Assembly: GCF_019334305.1 (NCBI RefSeq)
Contig: NZ_JAHWGH010000015.1
Span: forward strand, 145,758-209,757
Direction of reading: 5' to 3'
DNA: 64,000 bases
Source of the DNA: Rossellomorea orangium
Lineage (GTDB): Bacteria > Bacillota > Bacilli > Bacillales > Bacillaceae_B
Part shown: positions 1 through 8,720 of the stretch, in pieces
Position numbering within the stretch: the first letter of the stretch is position 1
Layout: every line of letters begins with the position of its first letter
Program-made: the position numbers and the translations under genes
The notes under the pieces: generated by a model
Databases searched by the model: none
Seen by the model: only the letters and a program-made list of their open reading frames with translations
What the model was told of the DNA's origin: nothing

Positions 1-1274
1 TTCACTTCTACCTGCTGATCATGATAGCTGTAAATGATGGTTGAATCTTCAGCTTCTCCCACACTCTCACCCAGGACGGATTGAACGAAAGAAGATTTCC
101 CGCTGGAGGCACTTCCTGCAATCAATAGATGATGCTCACTCAGATCCATCAATTGTTCTGCAATCCATTGGGTTTTGTAACCAACCGGCGCCTCGTTTCG
201 TTCGGACCACTGGATGATTTTATTCAAGAACAGGACGATGTCTTCGAAACGCGCATGATAGGACTCACCTTCTAACAGGATCATTTCGGCTTCTTCCTTC
301 ACCATTGGTTCCATGCTGTAAGAGAAGACTTCGTTCCAGGCTAATACGGCGGCTGCAGGGAATAGAGGCTGATCGTCCCGGCTTATTTTAAGCCAATTGG
401 TCAGCATATTCGGCATGAAGCCTTCCAGATCTTTCACCAGGTAATCGCCTTCGAGAAAGCCGATGTACGTTTCCTGGAACTGGGTAAGGATGTCCTGCCA
501 TGACTCGTTCGGAAGGACTTCCACATATTCAAAAATCGTATTGACTGTCTGCATCCATTCGATCAATTGTGCAGAGGATTGGCTCCTATAGCTTGACCAC
601 AGGGCATCTATTAAATCCTTGAATTGTTTACGGTCCTTTTCATACACCGCTATCATCAAATCGTAGAAATAAGTAGGCGCAAATGAATTCGTATAGCCGA
701 GATCCCCGTATTCCTTCAGTATCATGAACCATATAGGGTCCTTGGTACGGATGGATTCCTGAACCGCGAGTTCCACTGCTTTATTCCAATCCTGTTGATC
801 TTCATAAAAAGCCCTCGCAAGTTCAGTGACGTTCGGATAATCCGGTTGGATCGATAAGGCTTTTTCGATTGTACGGTAGGCGGATTCTATCTTATTTCGC
901 TCAATGTACAAGGAGAATAGTTGAAGGGAAACCTCCATTGTCAAAACGGTACTTTCCGCTTGAATGGCAGTATAAACATCCTCAGCTGAAGACAGCATTC
1001 CTAGCTCATAGTAAGAATCCGCAATGTTCTTCTTTGCCCATGGCTCGAGTTCATTGAGGATGCTTTCCCATTTGAAGATGGCCGCTTCATAGTCCCTGCT
1101 GTGAAAATAGACCTCCCCTTGAGCATAGCGGATGAACGTTAAATCATATGGTTCATTTTGCTGTTCTTCGACAAATGCTCCTCCAAGTACTTCAATTGGA
1201 TGACGGTTCGTATTCTCATCTACTAAGAAAGTTCGATAAAATGACTTCTCCATCAGTAATTTTTCTTCTGTCAT
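1..1274 (-). CDS. TPR-dynamin family GTPase, partial (C-terminus beyond window)
   Basis: Translating the minus strand from an ATG at 1274 gives an uninterrupted frame of about 424 codons that runs off the left edge. The first ~200 residues are helical and TPR-like (alternating Tyr/Ala/Trp-rich helices). Near residues 385-397 there is a P-loop, GSASSGKSS, with the Lys at about residue 393, as in dynamin-family and bacterial dynamin-like GTPases. The start is supported by GGAGG six bases upstream. I infer a membrane-remodelling or stress GTPase with an N-terminal protein-interaction domain. The G3/G4 motifs lie outside the window, so another P-loop NTPase class cannot be excluded. Confidence 0.75.
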   Translation of the reverse strand, partial: MTEEKLLMEKSFYRTFLVDENTNRHPIEVLGGAFVEEQQNEPYDLTFIRYAQGEVYFHSRDYEAAIFKWESILNELEPWAKKNIADSYYELGMLSSAEDVYTAIQAESTVLTMEVSLQLFSLYIERNKIESAYRTIEKALSIQPDYPNVTELARAFYEDQQDWNKAVELAVQESIRTKDPIWFMILKEYGDLGYTNSFAPTYFYDLMIAVYEKDRKQFKDLIDALWSSYRSQSSAQLIEWMQTVNTIFEYVEVLPNESWQDILTQFQETYIGFLEGDYLVKDLEGFMPNMLTNWLKISRDDQPLFPAAAVLAWNEVFSYSMEPMVKEEAEMILLEGESYHARFEDIVLFLNKIIQWSERNEAPVGYKTQWIAEQLMDLSEHHLLIAGSASSGKSSFVQSVLGESVGEAEDSTIIYSYHDQQVEV

Positions 1275-1521
1275 AATGGCCTCCGTTATATGTGGGTCCC
1301 TCATTTTCAGGAACCTCACAGACTTGTCTATTGCTATCATTCTAACAGAAATTCACGGTGATAAAATTTCATTTCCTTTTCAAATTCCGATTGTTACTTT
1401 CTACTGTGATTCAATGGAATCACATCCATTACAGAAGAAAGGACCATCCGTTACGAAAGGCTTTGATGCCCATTCAAAACAGATAGTCCTTTATACTTAC
1501 CACCGTTCAGGCGCCCTCAAA

Positions 1522-2712
1522 CTAAGAGGAGGTCTGGTGAGAGAACTTTTTGTGTTTACGCCCTTCGAGTATGGCCACTGCCATGGCAATCAGTAAGAAC
1601 AGGCTAGAGATTTGGAACAGTACGCCTGTCTCGACATACTGAGCCAAGACGCCGAATACTAATCCGCTCAACCCGATTCCAAGGTCAATGGAGGAGAAAA
1701 ACATGCCGTTCGCCACTCCCCGTCTATGATCGGGAGTCATGGACAATGTCCACGATTGAAGAGTGGGTATCAGTGACCCGAATCCAACCCCAAACAAAAT
1801 GCCGGATACGACGATCAGGAAATCAGAATGAGCATAGGATAGCGTCCACATCCCGATGAAGGTTACCGCGATGCAGAATAGCACAAGCCCCTTAGGTCCC
1901 CGTTCATCAAACCATTTACCGGCAATCGGCCTTGATAAAGAGGCCATGATTGCGTTACACAAATAGAATAAGAAGATATGCTGAATGCCACGCTCTTCCC
2001 CAAAGATGACGATGAAGGTCACGATCGACCCATACCCAAACGTCACCATGATCGTAATGAAAGCCGGGAACCAGCTCGATTTCTCGATTAGAGAGCCAAG
2101 ATAAGAAAATTTCAAGTCTTCCTTTTTTGTTTCTTCAACCACTTGCGGCGTCTGGTAATGCACGATGCCCAACAAGATGATAGCAATGACACCAAGTACG
2201 CTTGATGTGATGATCAAATTCGTGAAAGTTGTCACCTGGAATAAATAGATTCCGAGACTCGGAGCAATGATCATCCCGATTGTAATCGACAAGCCATAAT
2301 ACCCCATCCCTTCACCCAAACGGGATTTGGGCACCACGTCCACCGCTGCCGTTCCGTTGACCGTTGTCGACCAGCCCCACGCAAGTCCGTGGACAAAACG
2401 GAATAATAAGAAGATAAAAACCACACTGGATAATGGATAGATCACCGTGATCGCCAATAAGGAGATGACCCCGATTAATACGAGGGGCTTCCTATCCCTG
2501 TATTCCAACATAAAACCAATAAACGGCCGGCTTAGCACAGCACCGATCGAAAATAACGTCGTCACCAACCCGATTTCAAGCCCCGAAGCCCCAATCGATT
2601 TAATATAAGGCGGAAGCGTCGGAATCAACATCTGAAACGACATAAACACAAACAAATTCCCCACCATCAACATAATAAAAGACCTCGTCCATAAAGGATC
2701 CTTCACCTTCAT
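1522..2712 (-). CDS. MFS transporter (drug/metabolite exporter type)
   Basis: This 396-residue protein has about 12 hydrophobic segments and the usual length of the major facilitator superfamily. A motif-A-like stretch, RPFIGFMLEYRDRKP, falls in the loop between helices 2 and 3, as in 12-TM multidrug and sugar exporters. It acts in the cytoplasmic membrane; the substrate cannot be read from sequence. I chose the ATG at 2712 rather than an upstream in-frame codon because AAGGGAGG sits just before it. It is transcribed alone, divergent from the oxoprolinase operon. A short inverted repeat lies directly upstream and may be an operator. Confidence 0.85.
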   Translation of the reverse strand: MKVKDPLWTRSFIMLMVGNLFVFMSFQMLIPTLPPYIKSIGASGLEIGLVTTLFSIGAVLSRPFIGFMLEYRDRKPLVLIGVISLLAITVIYPLSSVVFIFLLFRFVHGLAWGWSTTVNGTAAVDVVPKSRLGEGMGYYGLSITIGMIIAPSLGIYLFQVTTFTNLIITSSVLGVIAIILLGIVHYQTPQVVEETKKEDLKFSYLGSLIEKSSWFPAFITIMVTFGYGSIVTFIVIFGEERGIQHIFLFYLCNAIMASLSRPIAGKWFDERGPKGLVLFCIAVTFIGMWTLSYAHSDFLIVVSGILFGVGFGSLIPTLQSWTLSMTPDHRRGVANGMFFSSIDLGIGLSGLVFGVLAQYVETGVLFQISSLFLLIAMAVAILEGRKHKKFSHQTSS

Positions 2713-2740
2713 GAAAAAACCTCCCTTCCCATCTATCACA

Positions 2741-2758
2741 CTTCATTATTTAATGAAG
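2741..2758. promoter_or_regulatory. Inverted repeat upstream of the MFS gene, possible operator
   Basis: CTTCATTA-TT-TAATGAAG is an 8-bp perfect inverted repeat about 30 bases upstream of the MFS start. Efflux genes are often controlled by repressors binding such sites; no regulator gene is adjacent, so this is inference. Confidence 0.35.
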
Positions 2759-2915
2759 TTATTATTTCGGATTACTAAATAATAGCACACAAAACACAAT
2801 TGCGATACGATTTAAAACAACGGAATGATGTAAGTTTCTGACAAAATATGAGAAACAATATTTCCTGAATCGCTGCGTTTAAAATCATTATTATAAGGAA
2901 AATTATTCTTAACCG

Positions 2916-3056
2916 TTTTTTGGCTCATTCCGGGTAGAGAAGGGCAACCGAAAGAGCAAATTCATTTGCTCCTTTCGGTTGCCCTTCTCTACCCGGCCTT
3001 TCAGCTTAAGCTGAAAGGCGTGTAAAACGTACGTTTTACACGAATGAGCCAAAAAA
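2916..3056. repeat. Cloverleaf palindrome: four stems, no unpaired junction bases
   Basis: An outer 14-bp stem (2916-2929 TTTTTTGGCTCATT with 3043-3056) encloses three contiguous palindromes. Stem 1 is 2930-2960 with 2965-2996 (31-32 nt arms, one bulged base, 4-nt loop). Stem 2 is a perfect 22-nt palindrome at 2997-3018. Stem 3 is a perfect 24-nt palindrome at 3019-3042. Each begins where the previous one ends, so the junction has no free base. The stems are too long for a tRNA. The element lies between divergent genes; only one copy is in this window. Confidence 0.9.
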
Positions 3057-3124
3057 TGACTACAGTCACATTAGGTTCAAAGTCTTAATCTCACCCAATC
3101 CATCTGCTATTTCCCAACCTTTTA

Positions 3125-3152
3125 TTGAAAACACAAAGAATTATACTATAAT
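3125..3152 (+). promoter_or_regulatory. Predicted sigma-A promoter for pxpB operon
   Basis: TTGAAA (3125-3130) and TATAAT (3147-3152) are separated by 16 bases, giving a 5' leader of about 95 bases before the GTG start of pxpB. Seen in sequence; activity is inferred. Confidence 0.5.
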
Positions 3153-3256
3153 AACAACATGGCCAAAATTTCTGAATAATCTTATTTGCGCGGCCACTCT
3201 TACATAATTATTTTTCAGTATTAATAATCATACAAAACAAGAATGGAGGTAATCCT

Positions 3257-3976
3257 GTGAATCATACAATACGCCCATCAGGCGATCACGCAGTCGTAAT
3301 CCAATTAGGAAGCTCAATACAGCAAGAAACTCACGAACATGTGAAAGCGGTAACAAATCTGTTCGAAAACCAAACACCAAACTGGCTTGTGGAATACGTC
3401 CCTGCCTTTACGACTGTCACACTCTATTATGACCCGATAAAAATCATCGAATCCCATAAGCCCTTTCAGAATACGTTACCCTATACAGTCGTCTGTTCTG
3501 AAATCGAACACATGCTTTCTCACTTGACGCTGACAGAACAAGTCGAAGCCCGAATCATCGACATCCCCGTCTGTTATGGTGGCGACTTCGGACCAGACCT
3601 TGAAGAAGTCGCCAATCATCACCGAATGTCCACTGAAGAAATCATTAAAAAGCATAGTAATGGAGACTATCTAGTATATATGATCGGCTTCGCTCCCGGC
3701 TTCCCTTATATCGGAGGCATGTCTCCGGAAATCGCAACCCCCCGAAAGAAATCGCCTCGCCTGAAAATACCGGCTGGCTCAGTGGGAATCGCAGGGGAAC
3801 AAACCGGGGTATATCCCATCGAAACACCTGGTGGATGGCAGCTGATCGGACGTACACCTTTAAACCTATTCAGACCGGATCACGACGACTCCCCAAGCTT
3901 ACTCCAAGCGGGAGACCGGATCCGTTTCAAGCCGATCACACTTGAAGAATATAAAGCATTGGAGGAGGAACAATGA
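3257..3976 (+). CDS. pxpB: 5-oxoprolinase subunit PxpB (KipI family)
   Basis: This 239-residue protein belongs to the AHS1/KipI family. With PxpC and PxpA it forms the ATP-dependent 5-oxoprolinase that hydrolyses 5-oxoproline to glutamate. Family hallmarks are visible at GFAPGFPYIGG and TPGGWQLIGRT. The start is GTG, preceded by GGAGGT at 3245-3250. Its stop overlaps the pxpC start by 4 bases (ATGA), indicating translational coupling. In B. subtilis KipI was also described as an inhibitor of the sporulation kinase KinA. No kipR regulator or pxpA gene is present here. Confidence 0.93.
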   Translation: MNHTIRPSGDHAVVIQLGSSIQQETHEHVKAVTNLFENQTPNWLVEYVPAFTTVTLYYDPIKIIESHKPFQNTLPYTVVCSEIEHMLSHLTLTEQVEARIIDIPVCYGGDFGPDLEEVANHHRMSTEEIIKKHSNGDYLVYMIGFAPGFPYIGGMSPEIATPRKKSPRLKIPAGSVGIAGEQTGVYPIETPGGWQLIGRTPLNLFRPDHDDSPSLLQAGDRIRFKPITLEEYKALEEEQ

Positions 3977-4977
3977 TTAATGTCATCAAACCCGGCCTCC
4001 TATCCACCATCCAGGACTCAGGAAGGTTCGGCTTTCAAAAATATGGTGTCATCGTAAGCGGAAGCATGGATCCACTCGCCCACAAAATCTCGAATCTTCT
4101 TGTCGGGAACGGGGTGGACGAAGCTGTCCTTGAAATTACATTGATGGGACCAGTCCTTAAATTCGAGGAAACCACCCTGATTTCAATCTGTGGAGGAGAT
4201 CTTTCTCCAACCATTGATGGGAATCCCGTTCCTTTAAGAAGGTCGCTGTTGATCAAAGCCGGCAGTGTCCTTAAATTCGGGGCATGCACAAACGGGTGCC
4301 GCAGTTACCTGGCGGTTGCAGGCGGATTTAATGTTGACACCGTCATGAACAGTAAATCCACATATGTAAGGGCCGGTATCGGAGGATTGAATGGACGTCC
4401 CCTTCAGCCAGGCGATACCCTGGAAGCAGGAACAATTACCAAAGAATCCGCCAATATGATCGACTATTTACTACCGTATCTAGAACACAGTGACTTCACA
4501 GAGATCGATTGGTCGATCTCATCTGAATTCATCTCGTCCTATCATCAGAAGAAAGTCATTCGAGTGATCCCGGGTACGGAATATCATTTATTCTCTGAAG
4601 AAAGCCGCGAACGATTTTTTAACGAAGCCTTTAAGGTTTCTTCTCAATCAGACCGGATGGGATACCGACTGGAAGGTCCGTCCCTAAAGCTTCAAGAAGA
4701 ATTCGATCTAATATCGGAAGCGGTGGTATTTGGGACGATTCAGGTTCCGTCGGATGGTAAGCCGATCATTCTCCTGGCTGATCGACAAACAACAGGCGGC
4801 TATCCGAGGATAGGATATATTGCTTCGGTGGATCTTCCCCTCATTGCTCAAACAAAGCCTGGGGAAGAGATCAGTTTCACTATGGTCTCCCATGAAGAGG
4901 CTCAAGAACTGTACATAGACCGCGAACGACAATTAAGCCATTTGAAGCAAGGAATCGCCTTGAAATTCACCTCTTAA
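3973..4977 (+). CDS. pxpC: 5-oxoprolinase subunit PxpC (KipA family)
   Basis: This 334-residue protein of the AHS2/KipA family (biotin-dependent carboxyltransferase-like fold) is the partner of PxpB in 5-oxoprolinase. It opens with the typical family start IKPGLLSTIQDSGRFG and contains GSMDPLAHKISN and DRQTTGGYPRIG, all characteristic. It overlaps pxpB by 4 bases and is followed 30 bases later by the NRAMP-like gene, so the three are probably co-transcribed. Length matches the family. Confidence 0.93.
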   Translation: MINVIKPGLLSTIQDSGRFGFQKYGVIVSGSMDPLAHKISNLLVGNGVDEAVLEITLMGPVLKFEETTLISICGGDLSPTIDGNPVPLRRSLLIKAGSVLKFGACTNGCRSYLAVAGGFNVDTVMNSKSTYVRAGIGGLNGRPLQPGDTLEAGTITKESANMIDYLLPYLEHSDFTEIDWSISSEFISSYHQKKVIRVIPGTEYHLFSEESRERFFNEAFKVSSQSDRMGYRLEGPSLKLQEEFDLISEAVVFGTIQVPSDGKPIILLADRQTTGGYPRIGYIASVDLPLIAQTKPGEEISFTMVSHEEAQELYIDRERQLSHLKQGIALKFTS

Positions 4978-5007
4978 TATAACCATGACAGCAAAGGAGC
5001 GAAACAC

Positions 5008-6198
5008 TTGAAGAAAAAATCGAACTTCAGTCTTTTATTAGGAGCCGCGTTCCTGATGGCGACATCCGCCATCGGGCCAGGCTTCCTGACTCAAACAACC
5101 GTGTTCACCGAGCAGCTTGCCGCAAGCTTCGGTTTCGTCATCTTAGTATCCATTCTCATCGATATCGGTGCTCAGTTGAATATTTGGCGCATCATTGCCA
5201 TTTCGGAAAAAAGGGCACAGGATATCGCCAACGATGTTTTGCCTGGATTGGGCTACTTCCTTGCCATTCTAATCGTCGCCGGCGGCTTGGCTTTCAACAT
5301 CGGAAACATTGCAGGAGCGGGCCTCGGAACGAACGTCCTGTTTGGTATTTCTCCTGAGATGGGCGCATTGTTCAGTGGAATCGTCGCTGTCGGGATCTTC
5401 CTTGTGAAGGAAGCTGGCAGATTGATGGATCGGTTCGCCCAGATCCTTGGATTCTTGATGATCATTCTTACGGTATACGTCATGTTTACTGCGAATCCAC
5501 CTGTCGGGGAGGCCGTAACGAAAACATTTGCTCCGGATACCATTGATTTCCTTGCCATTATCACACTGGTCGGCGGGACCGTTGGGGGATACATTACATT
5601 CGCCGGGGGTCACCGATTGTTAGAGGCGGGGGTAACAGGGAAACAAGCACTTCCTGAAATCACGAAAAGCTCCGTTTCAGCTATCGGGATTGCTTCCATC
5701 ATGCGAATCTTCCTATTCCTTGCTGCATTGGGAATCGTAGCACAAGGGTTCACATTGGATCCGTCCAACCCCCCTGCCTCTGTATTCCAGCTGGCTGCTG
5801 GGGATATCGGCTACAAGATGTTCGGAATAGTCATGTGGTCTGCCGCTGTTTCTTCCGTCGTAGGAGCAGCCTATACATCGGTATCCTTTATCAGGACATT
5901 CAGTCCCCTTTTGGAAAAGTATCATAAATGGCTGATTGTCGGCTTCATCACAGTATCTACCCTTGTATTCGTGGTTGTTGGTAAACCGGTCGCCATCTTG
6001 ATCCTGGTCGGTTCTCTTAATGGATTGATCCTTCCGATCGCATTGGGCGTCATGCTGATTGCCGCTCATAAAGCTAAAATCGTCGGTGACTACAAGCATC
6101 CGGTTTGGATGACTATATTCGGTGTATTGATCGTCGTAGCCATGTCCTATATGGGTGTGTACTCGTTGATTCAAGGCATTCCGAAGTTATTTAGTTAA
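5008..6198 (+). CDS. NRAMP-family transporter of the oxoprolinase cluster (YcsG-like)
   Basis: This 396-residue integral membrane protein has about 11 hydrophobic segments. The N-terminal GPGFLTQTTVFTEQLAASFG resembles the first helices of NRAMP divalent-metal transporters but lacks the canonical DPGN motif, as in the YcsG group that sits beside pxpABC genes in Bacillus. I infer uptake of 5-oxoproline or a related substrate from context; a metal substrate is not supported. The start is TTG at 5008, with AAAGGAG 10 bases upstream. A strong terminator follows directly. Confidence 0.82.
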   Translation: MKKKSNFSLLLGAAFLMATSAIGPGFLTQTTVFTEQLAASFGFVILVSILIDIGAQLNIWRIIAISEKRAQDIANDVLPGLGYFLAILIVAGGLAFNIGNIAGAGLGTNVLFGISPEMGALFSGIVAVGIFLVKEAGRLMDRFAQILGFLMIILTVYVMFTANPPVGEAVTKTFAPDTIDFLAIITLVGGTVGGYITFAGGHRLLEAGVTGKQALPEITKSSVSAIGIASIMRIFLFLAALGIVAQGFTLDPSNPPASVFQLAAGDIGYKMFGIVMWSAAVSSVVGAAYTSVSFIRTFSPLLEKYHKWLIVGFITVSTLVFVVVGKPVAILILVGSLNGLILPIALGVMLIAAHKAKIVGDYKHPVWMTIFGVLIVVAMSYMGVYSLIQGIPKLFS

Positions 6199-6207
6199 GC
6201 AAAATGG

Positions 6208-6246
6208 AAAGACCTCAATCCCATGAGGAGATCGAGGTCTTTTTTG
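6208..6246 (+). terminator. Rho-independent terminator of the pxp operon
   Basis: AAAGACCTC (6208-6216) pairs with GAGGTCTTT (6234-6242), followed by a T run, just after the transporter stop codon. Confidence 0.85.
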
Positions 6247-6261
6247 TGTCAGCTGACTTTT

Positions 6262-6301
6262 TTGTACCCGGTACAATCCAATCAAAATGTACCAGGTACA
6301 T
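6262..6301. repeat. Two GTACC-N-GGTAC palindromes in direct repeat
   Basis: TTGTACCCGGTACAA (6262-6276) and ATGTACCAGGTACAT (6287-6301) are near-identical 15-bp palindromes, 25 bp apart, in the convergent intergenic gap. Function is unknown. Confidence 0.6.
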
Positions 6302-6317
6302 CACTTTTCAAGACATA

Positions 6318-6344
6318 GAAAAAAAGAGACCCCAACGGCCTCTT
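6318..6344 (-). terminator. Probable terminator of ywbE
   Basis: On the minus strand AAGAGGCC pairs imperfectly with GGTCTCTT and is followed by seven T residues. It overlaps the ywbE stop codon. Confidence 0.45.
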
Positions 6345-6540
6345 ATTTCTGGATAATATGTTTCACACGGCCAACCTGTCCATCTGTTAATCGGACTTTG
6401 ATTCCGTGTGGATGATTCGGTGAATTGGTTAGAATATCTTTCACAATCCCACGTGTCAGTTTATCTGTTCGCTGGTCTTTTTTCAGGACGATGTCCACTT
6501 CAAGACCCGGTTTAATATTGGAACGCTGTTGTCCGCTCAT
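6343..6540 (-). CDS. ywbE: YwbE family protein
   Basis: This 65-residue basic protein closely matches the conserved YwbE family: RSNIKPGLEVDIVLKKDQRT, then TRGIVKDILTNSPNHPHGIK and a terminal GRVKHII. It looks like a small KOW/SH3-type beta barrel, often suggested to bind RNA; its exact role is unknown. I chose the ATG at 6540 because GGAG lies 7 bases upstream; an in-frame ATG four codons earlier has a poorer site. It forms the end of a minus-strand run with the HTH gene and rlmD. Confidence 0.85.
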   Translation of the reverse strand: MSGQQRSNIKPGLEVDIVLKKDQRTDKLTRGIVKDILTNSPNHPHGIKVRLTDGQVGRVKHIIQK

Positions 6541-6583
6541 TGTATTCTCCATTTCTTCAGTTGATTTCTTGAATCACAAAGGA

Positions 6584-6814
6584 TTAGTCTTCATCCTTAA
6601 CATCGATATCTTCAGGGATCGGTTCACTTAGATATTCTGCGAGCTGCCGCTTCATTTTTTCCATTTGCTCGAGATGCTGATTGAATTGATCCCGGTATAG
6701 TAAATATTGTTCCCCGTCATGAACCGCACGTATTTTTCTTTGTTGGACGAGGCTTTCGATGTACGATTCGGGAAGTGATAAATATTCAGCTGTTTCTTTA
6801 ATGGTGAGATACAT
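6584..6814 (-). CDS. Excisionase-like (MerR-type) helix-turn-helix protein
   Basis: This 76-residue protein has an N-terminal winged-helix signature typical of excisionase/MerR DNA-binding domains: MYLTIKETAEYLSLPESYIESLVQQ, cited here as residues 1-25, followed by a short wing ending in Tyr/Arg. Residues 45-76 form an acidic helical tail. It sits 20 bases downstream of rlmD on the same strand. No phage or integrase genes are nearby, so it is more likely a small chromosomal regulator than an active excisionase. Target unknown. Confidence 0.7.
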   Translation of the reverse strand: MYLTIKETAEYLSLPESYIESLVQQRKIRAVHDGEQYLLYRDQFNQHLEQMEKMKRQLAEYLSEPIPEDIDVKDED

Positions 6815-6834
6815 TGGTTTAATCCCTCACTTTG

Positions 6835-8211
6835 TTATTCGACTAACTCGATCTTCGCAACGGCTTCACAGTGCATGGTCTGAGGGAACATATCAACAGG
6901 TTGAACCTCTGTTGTTTTATATCCCCCATCTTCCAGGATTCTAAGATCCCGGGCAAGTGTCGCAGGATTACACGATACATAGACGACACGCTTAGGCTTC
7001 ATGGCAAGGATTGTATCCAGAAGTGCTTCATCACAGCCCTTTCGTGGAGGATCCACAACAAGAACGTCCGCTTTAACCCCTTCTTTATACCAATCGGGAA
7101 TAACCACTTCCGCAGGGCCCGCTTTGAATTCCACATTCTGCATATCATTCAACGCAGCATTTTGCTTTGCGTCTTCAATCGCCTGAGGGACAATTTCGAC
7201 TCCGAACACCTTCTTGGCCTTTTGAGCGAGGAAAAGGGAGATCGTCCCAATTCCGCAATACGCATCAATGACCGTTTCTTCTCCTTGTAAATCCGCATAC
7301 TCTAATGCTTTATCATAAAGCACTTTCGTTTGTTCCGGATTCACCTGATAGAAAGATCTTGCGGAGATCGCAAATTTAACATCCCCGATATAATCGTGGA
7401 TGACGTCTTCTCCCCATAGAACAGTGGTGCTGTCTCCCATGATCACGTTTGTCCTTTTAGGGTTCACATTTTGAACGATTGATTTCAATCCTTCAATATT
7501 TTCGGTAAGAGCTTCAACGATGGCCTTCTTATGAGGAAGCTCAGGCGTCCGCGTGACCAGTACCACCATAACTTCACCCGTCGTATACGCCGTCCGGGTC
7601 ATAATATGGCGCAGCGTCCCTTTATGGCTCTTTTCATCATAGGGACGGACCTCAAGTTTCTCGCATATATCCTTCACATGTTGGATCACTTCATCATTTT
7701 TTTCATATTGAATGATACATTTATCCATATCGATAATTTCATGACTCCGCTTTTGATAGAACCCGGCTACAAACCGCCCGTCCTTTTCCCCTACAGGGAC
7801 CTGGGCTTTGTTGCGGTAGCGCCACGGTTCTTCCATTCCAAGGACCGGGTGTACGCTGACATCATGAAGTTTCCCGATACGCTGCATCACGTCACGGACA
7901 TTCTTTTCCTTCGCTTCCAACTGACCTTCATAGGTCATATGCTGGATCTGGCATCCTCCGCATTCCTTGTATATCGGACATGGAGGTTCCTGGCGAAACG
8001 GACTTTCCTTCGTGCGTTCTGACATTCTCCCGAAACCGTATCCTTTGCTCGTTTTCACGACCTTTACCTGACCTTCTTCTCCTGGAAGGGCATTGGGAAC
8101 GAATAATGGGTAACCGTCTACTTTGGTGACACCATTTCCGTCATGGGTCAGATCTTCAAATACGGCTTTATCTATATAATCATTTTTTTGAACGGGTGCT
8201 TTTTTACTCAC
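6835..8211 (-). CDS. rlmD: 23S rRNA (uracil-C5)-methyltransferase RlmD/RlmCD
   Basis: This 458-residue RumA/TrmA-type enzyme uses S-adenosylmethionine to form 5-methyluridine in 23S rRNA; the B. subtilis homologue (YefA, RlmCD) modifies U747 and U1939. An N-terminal TRAM domain is followed by the Fe-S cysteines of [10 protein letters not shown] (plus a later Cys), the SAM site [13 protein letters not shown], the [12 protein letters not shown] motif and the nucleophile Cys in [12 protein letters not shown]. The start is GTG with AAAGGAAG upstream. Linkage to dgkB and gatCAB is conserved in Bacillus, although extra genes intervene here. Confidence 0.95.
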   Translation of the reverse strand: MSKKAPVQKNDYIDKAVFEDLTHDGNGVTKVDGYPLFVPNALPGEEGQVKVVKTSKGYGFGRMSERTKESPFRQEPPCPIYKECGGCQIQHMTYEGQLEAKEKNVRDVMQRIGKLHDVSVHPVLGMEEPWRYRNKAQVPVGEKDGRFVAGFYQKRSHEIIDMDKCIIQYEKNDEVIQHVKDICEKLEVRPYDEKSHKGTLRHIMTRTAYTTGEVMVVLVTRTPELPHKKAIVEALTENIEGLKSIVQNVNPKRTNVIMGDSTTVLWGEDVIHDYIGDVKFAISARSFYQVNPEQTKVLYDKALEYADLQGEETVIDAYCGIGTISLFLAQKAKKVFGVEIVPQAIEDAKQNAALNDMQNVEFKAGPAEVVIPDWYKEGVKADVLVVDPPRKGCDEALLDTILAMKPKRVVYVSCNPATLARDLRILEDGGYKTTEVQPVDMFPQTMHCEAVAKIELVE

Positions 8212-8290
8212 GGTTATCTTCCTTTACGAATTCCTTTTTAAGACTCTACTGATTGTACCATAAATGGGGAAGGAGAATGAAATGGTTGGA

Positions 8291-8303
8291 GGTCCGTCCC
8301 TCT
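8291..8303 (-). repeat. AGGGACGGACCT dispersed repeat
   Basis: One exact copy of the 12-mer, reading on the minus strand just after the T-tract of the 8316-8343 terminator. Confidence 0.8.
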
Positions 8304-8315
8304 CTGTGTAAAAAA

Positions 8316-8343
8316 AGCATCGAACACTGTGGTCCGATGCTTC
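8316..8343 (-). terminator. Rho-independent terminator of the monooxygenase/unknown pair
   Basis: AAGCATCG pairs with CGATGCTT, followed on the minus strand by seven T residues. Confidence 0.8.
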
Positions 8344-8348
8344 TGCTT

Positions 8349-8720
8349 TCATGTTGAAGGGAGATTTTCTCTGTCTGCGGTACGGATGGATTCGATTGCC
8401 TGTTTCAGATAAAGCTCGAAGGTCTTACCCTTTTCAACATCGGTCTCGTCTAGGGATTCCATGATACAGTTGAAATTATCAATGAGGTGATCTGATTTCA
8501 TCCCCCTGCTGACCAACACACTGTTCAGCCAAAGGGCATAATCGGAAAATACCTTCGCTTCACCTACATCTGCAGCGGACTCCAGATAATTGAAGTGATG
8601 GATATTATCCTCGTAGCACTTCTTTCTTCCGGCTTCCCCGAACCTTTCGTCCAATTCAGGATAGCGCTCATACAACTTTTCAACTGCTATATCTATGACA
8701 TTTTTATACTTATTATCCAT
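8349..8720 (-). CDS. Conserved protein of unknown function coupled to an ABM monooxygenase
   Basis: I do not recognise this 123-residue protein with certainty. It is helical and acidic, with a pattern of HHFNYLESA (about residues 41-49), FSDYALWLNSVLVSRG (about 58-73) and a C-terminal helix. This His-Tyr plus DYxxWL pattern is reminiscent of small helical sensor or cofactor-binding modules, but I cannot name the family. Its ATG overlaps the stop of the upstream monooxygenase gene by one base (TAATG), so the two are translationally coupled and probably act together. Confidence 0.75.
   Translation of the reverse strand: MDNKYKNVIDIAVEKLYERYPELDERFGEAGRKKCYEDNIHHFNYLESAADVGEAKVFSDYALWLNSVLVSRGMKSDHLIDNFNCIMESLDETDVEKGKTFELYLKQAIESIRTADRENLPST

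Larger units (their letters stand above)
2713..3256. other. Intergenic region between MFS gene and pxpB
   Basis: This 544-base stretch has no credible gene. It holds the MFS-proximal inverted repeat, the cloverleaf palindrome, and a promoter-like sequence before pxpB. Confidence 0.7.

Noticed and set aside
1276..1596. 106-codon plus-strand open frame
   Set aside because: It overlaps the MFS gene end, starts inside the dynamin gene leader and shows no protein-like pattern.
2916..3056. tRNA gene from cloverleaf shape
   Set aside because: Stem lengths, loop sizes and lack of conserved tRNA bases (TTC loop, anticodon loop) exclude a tRNA.
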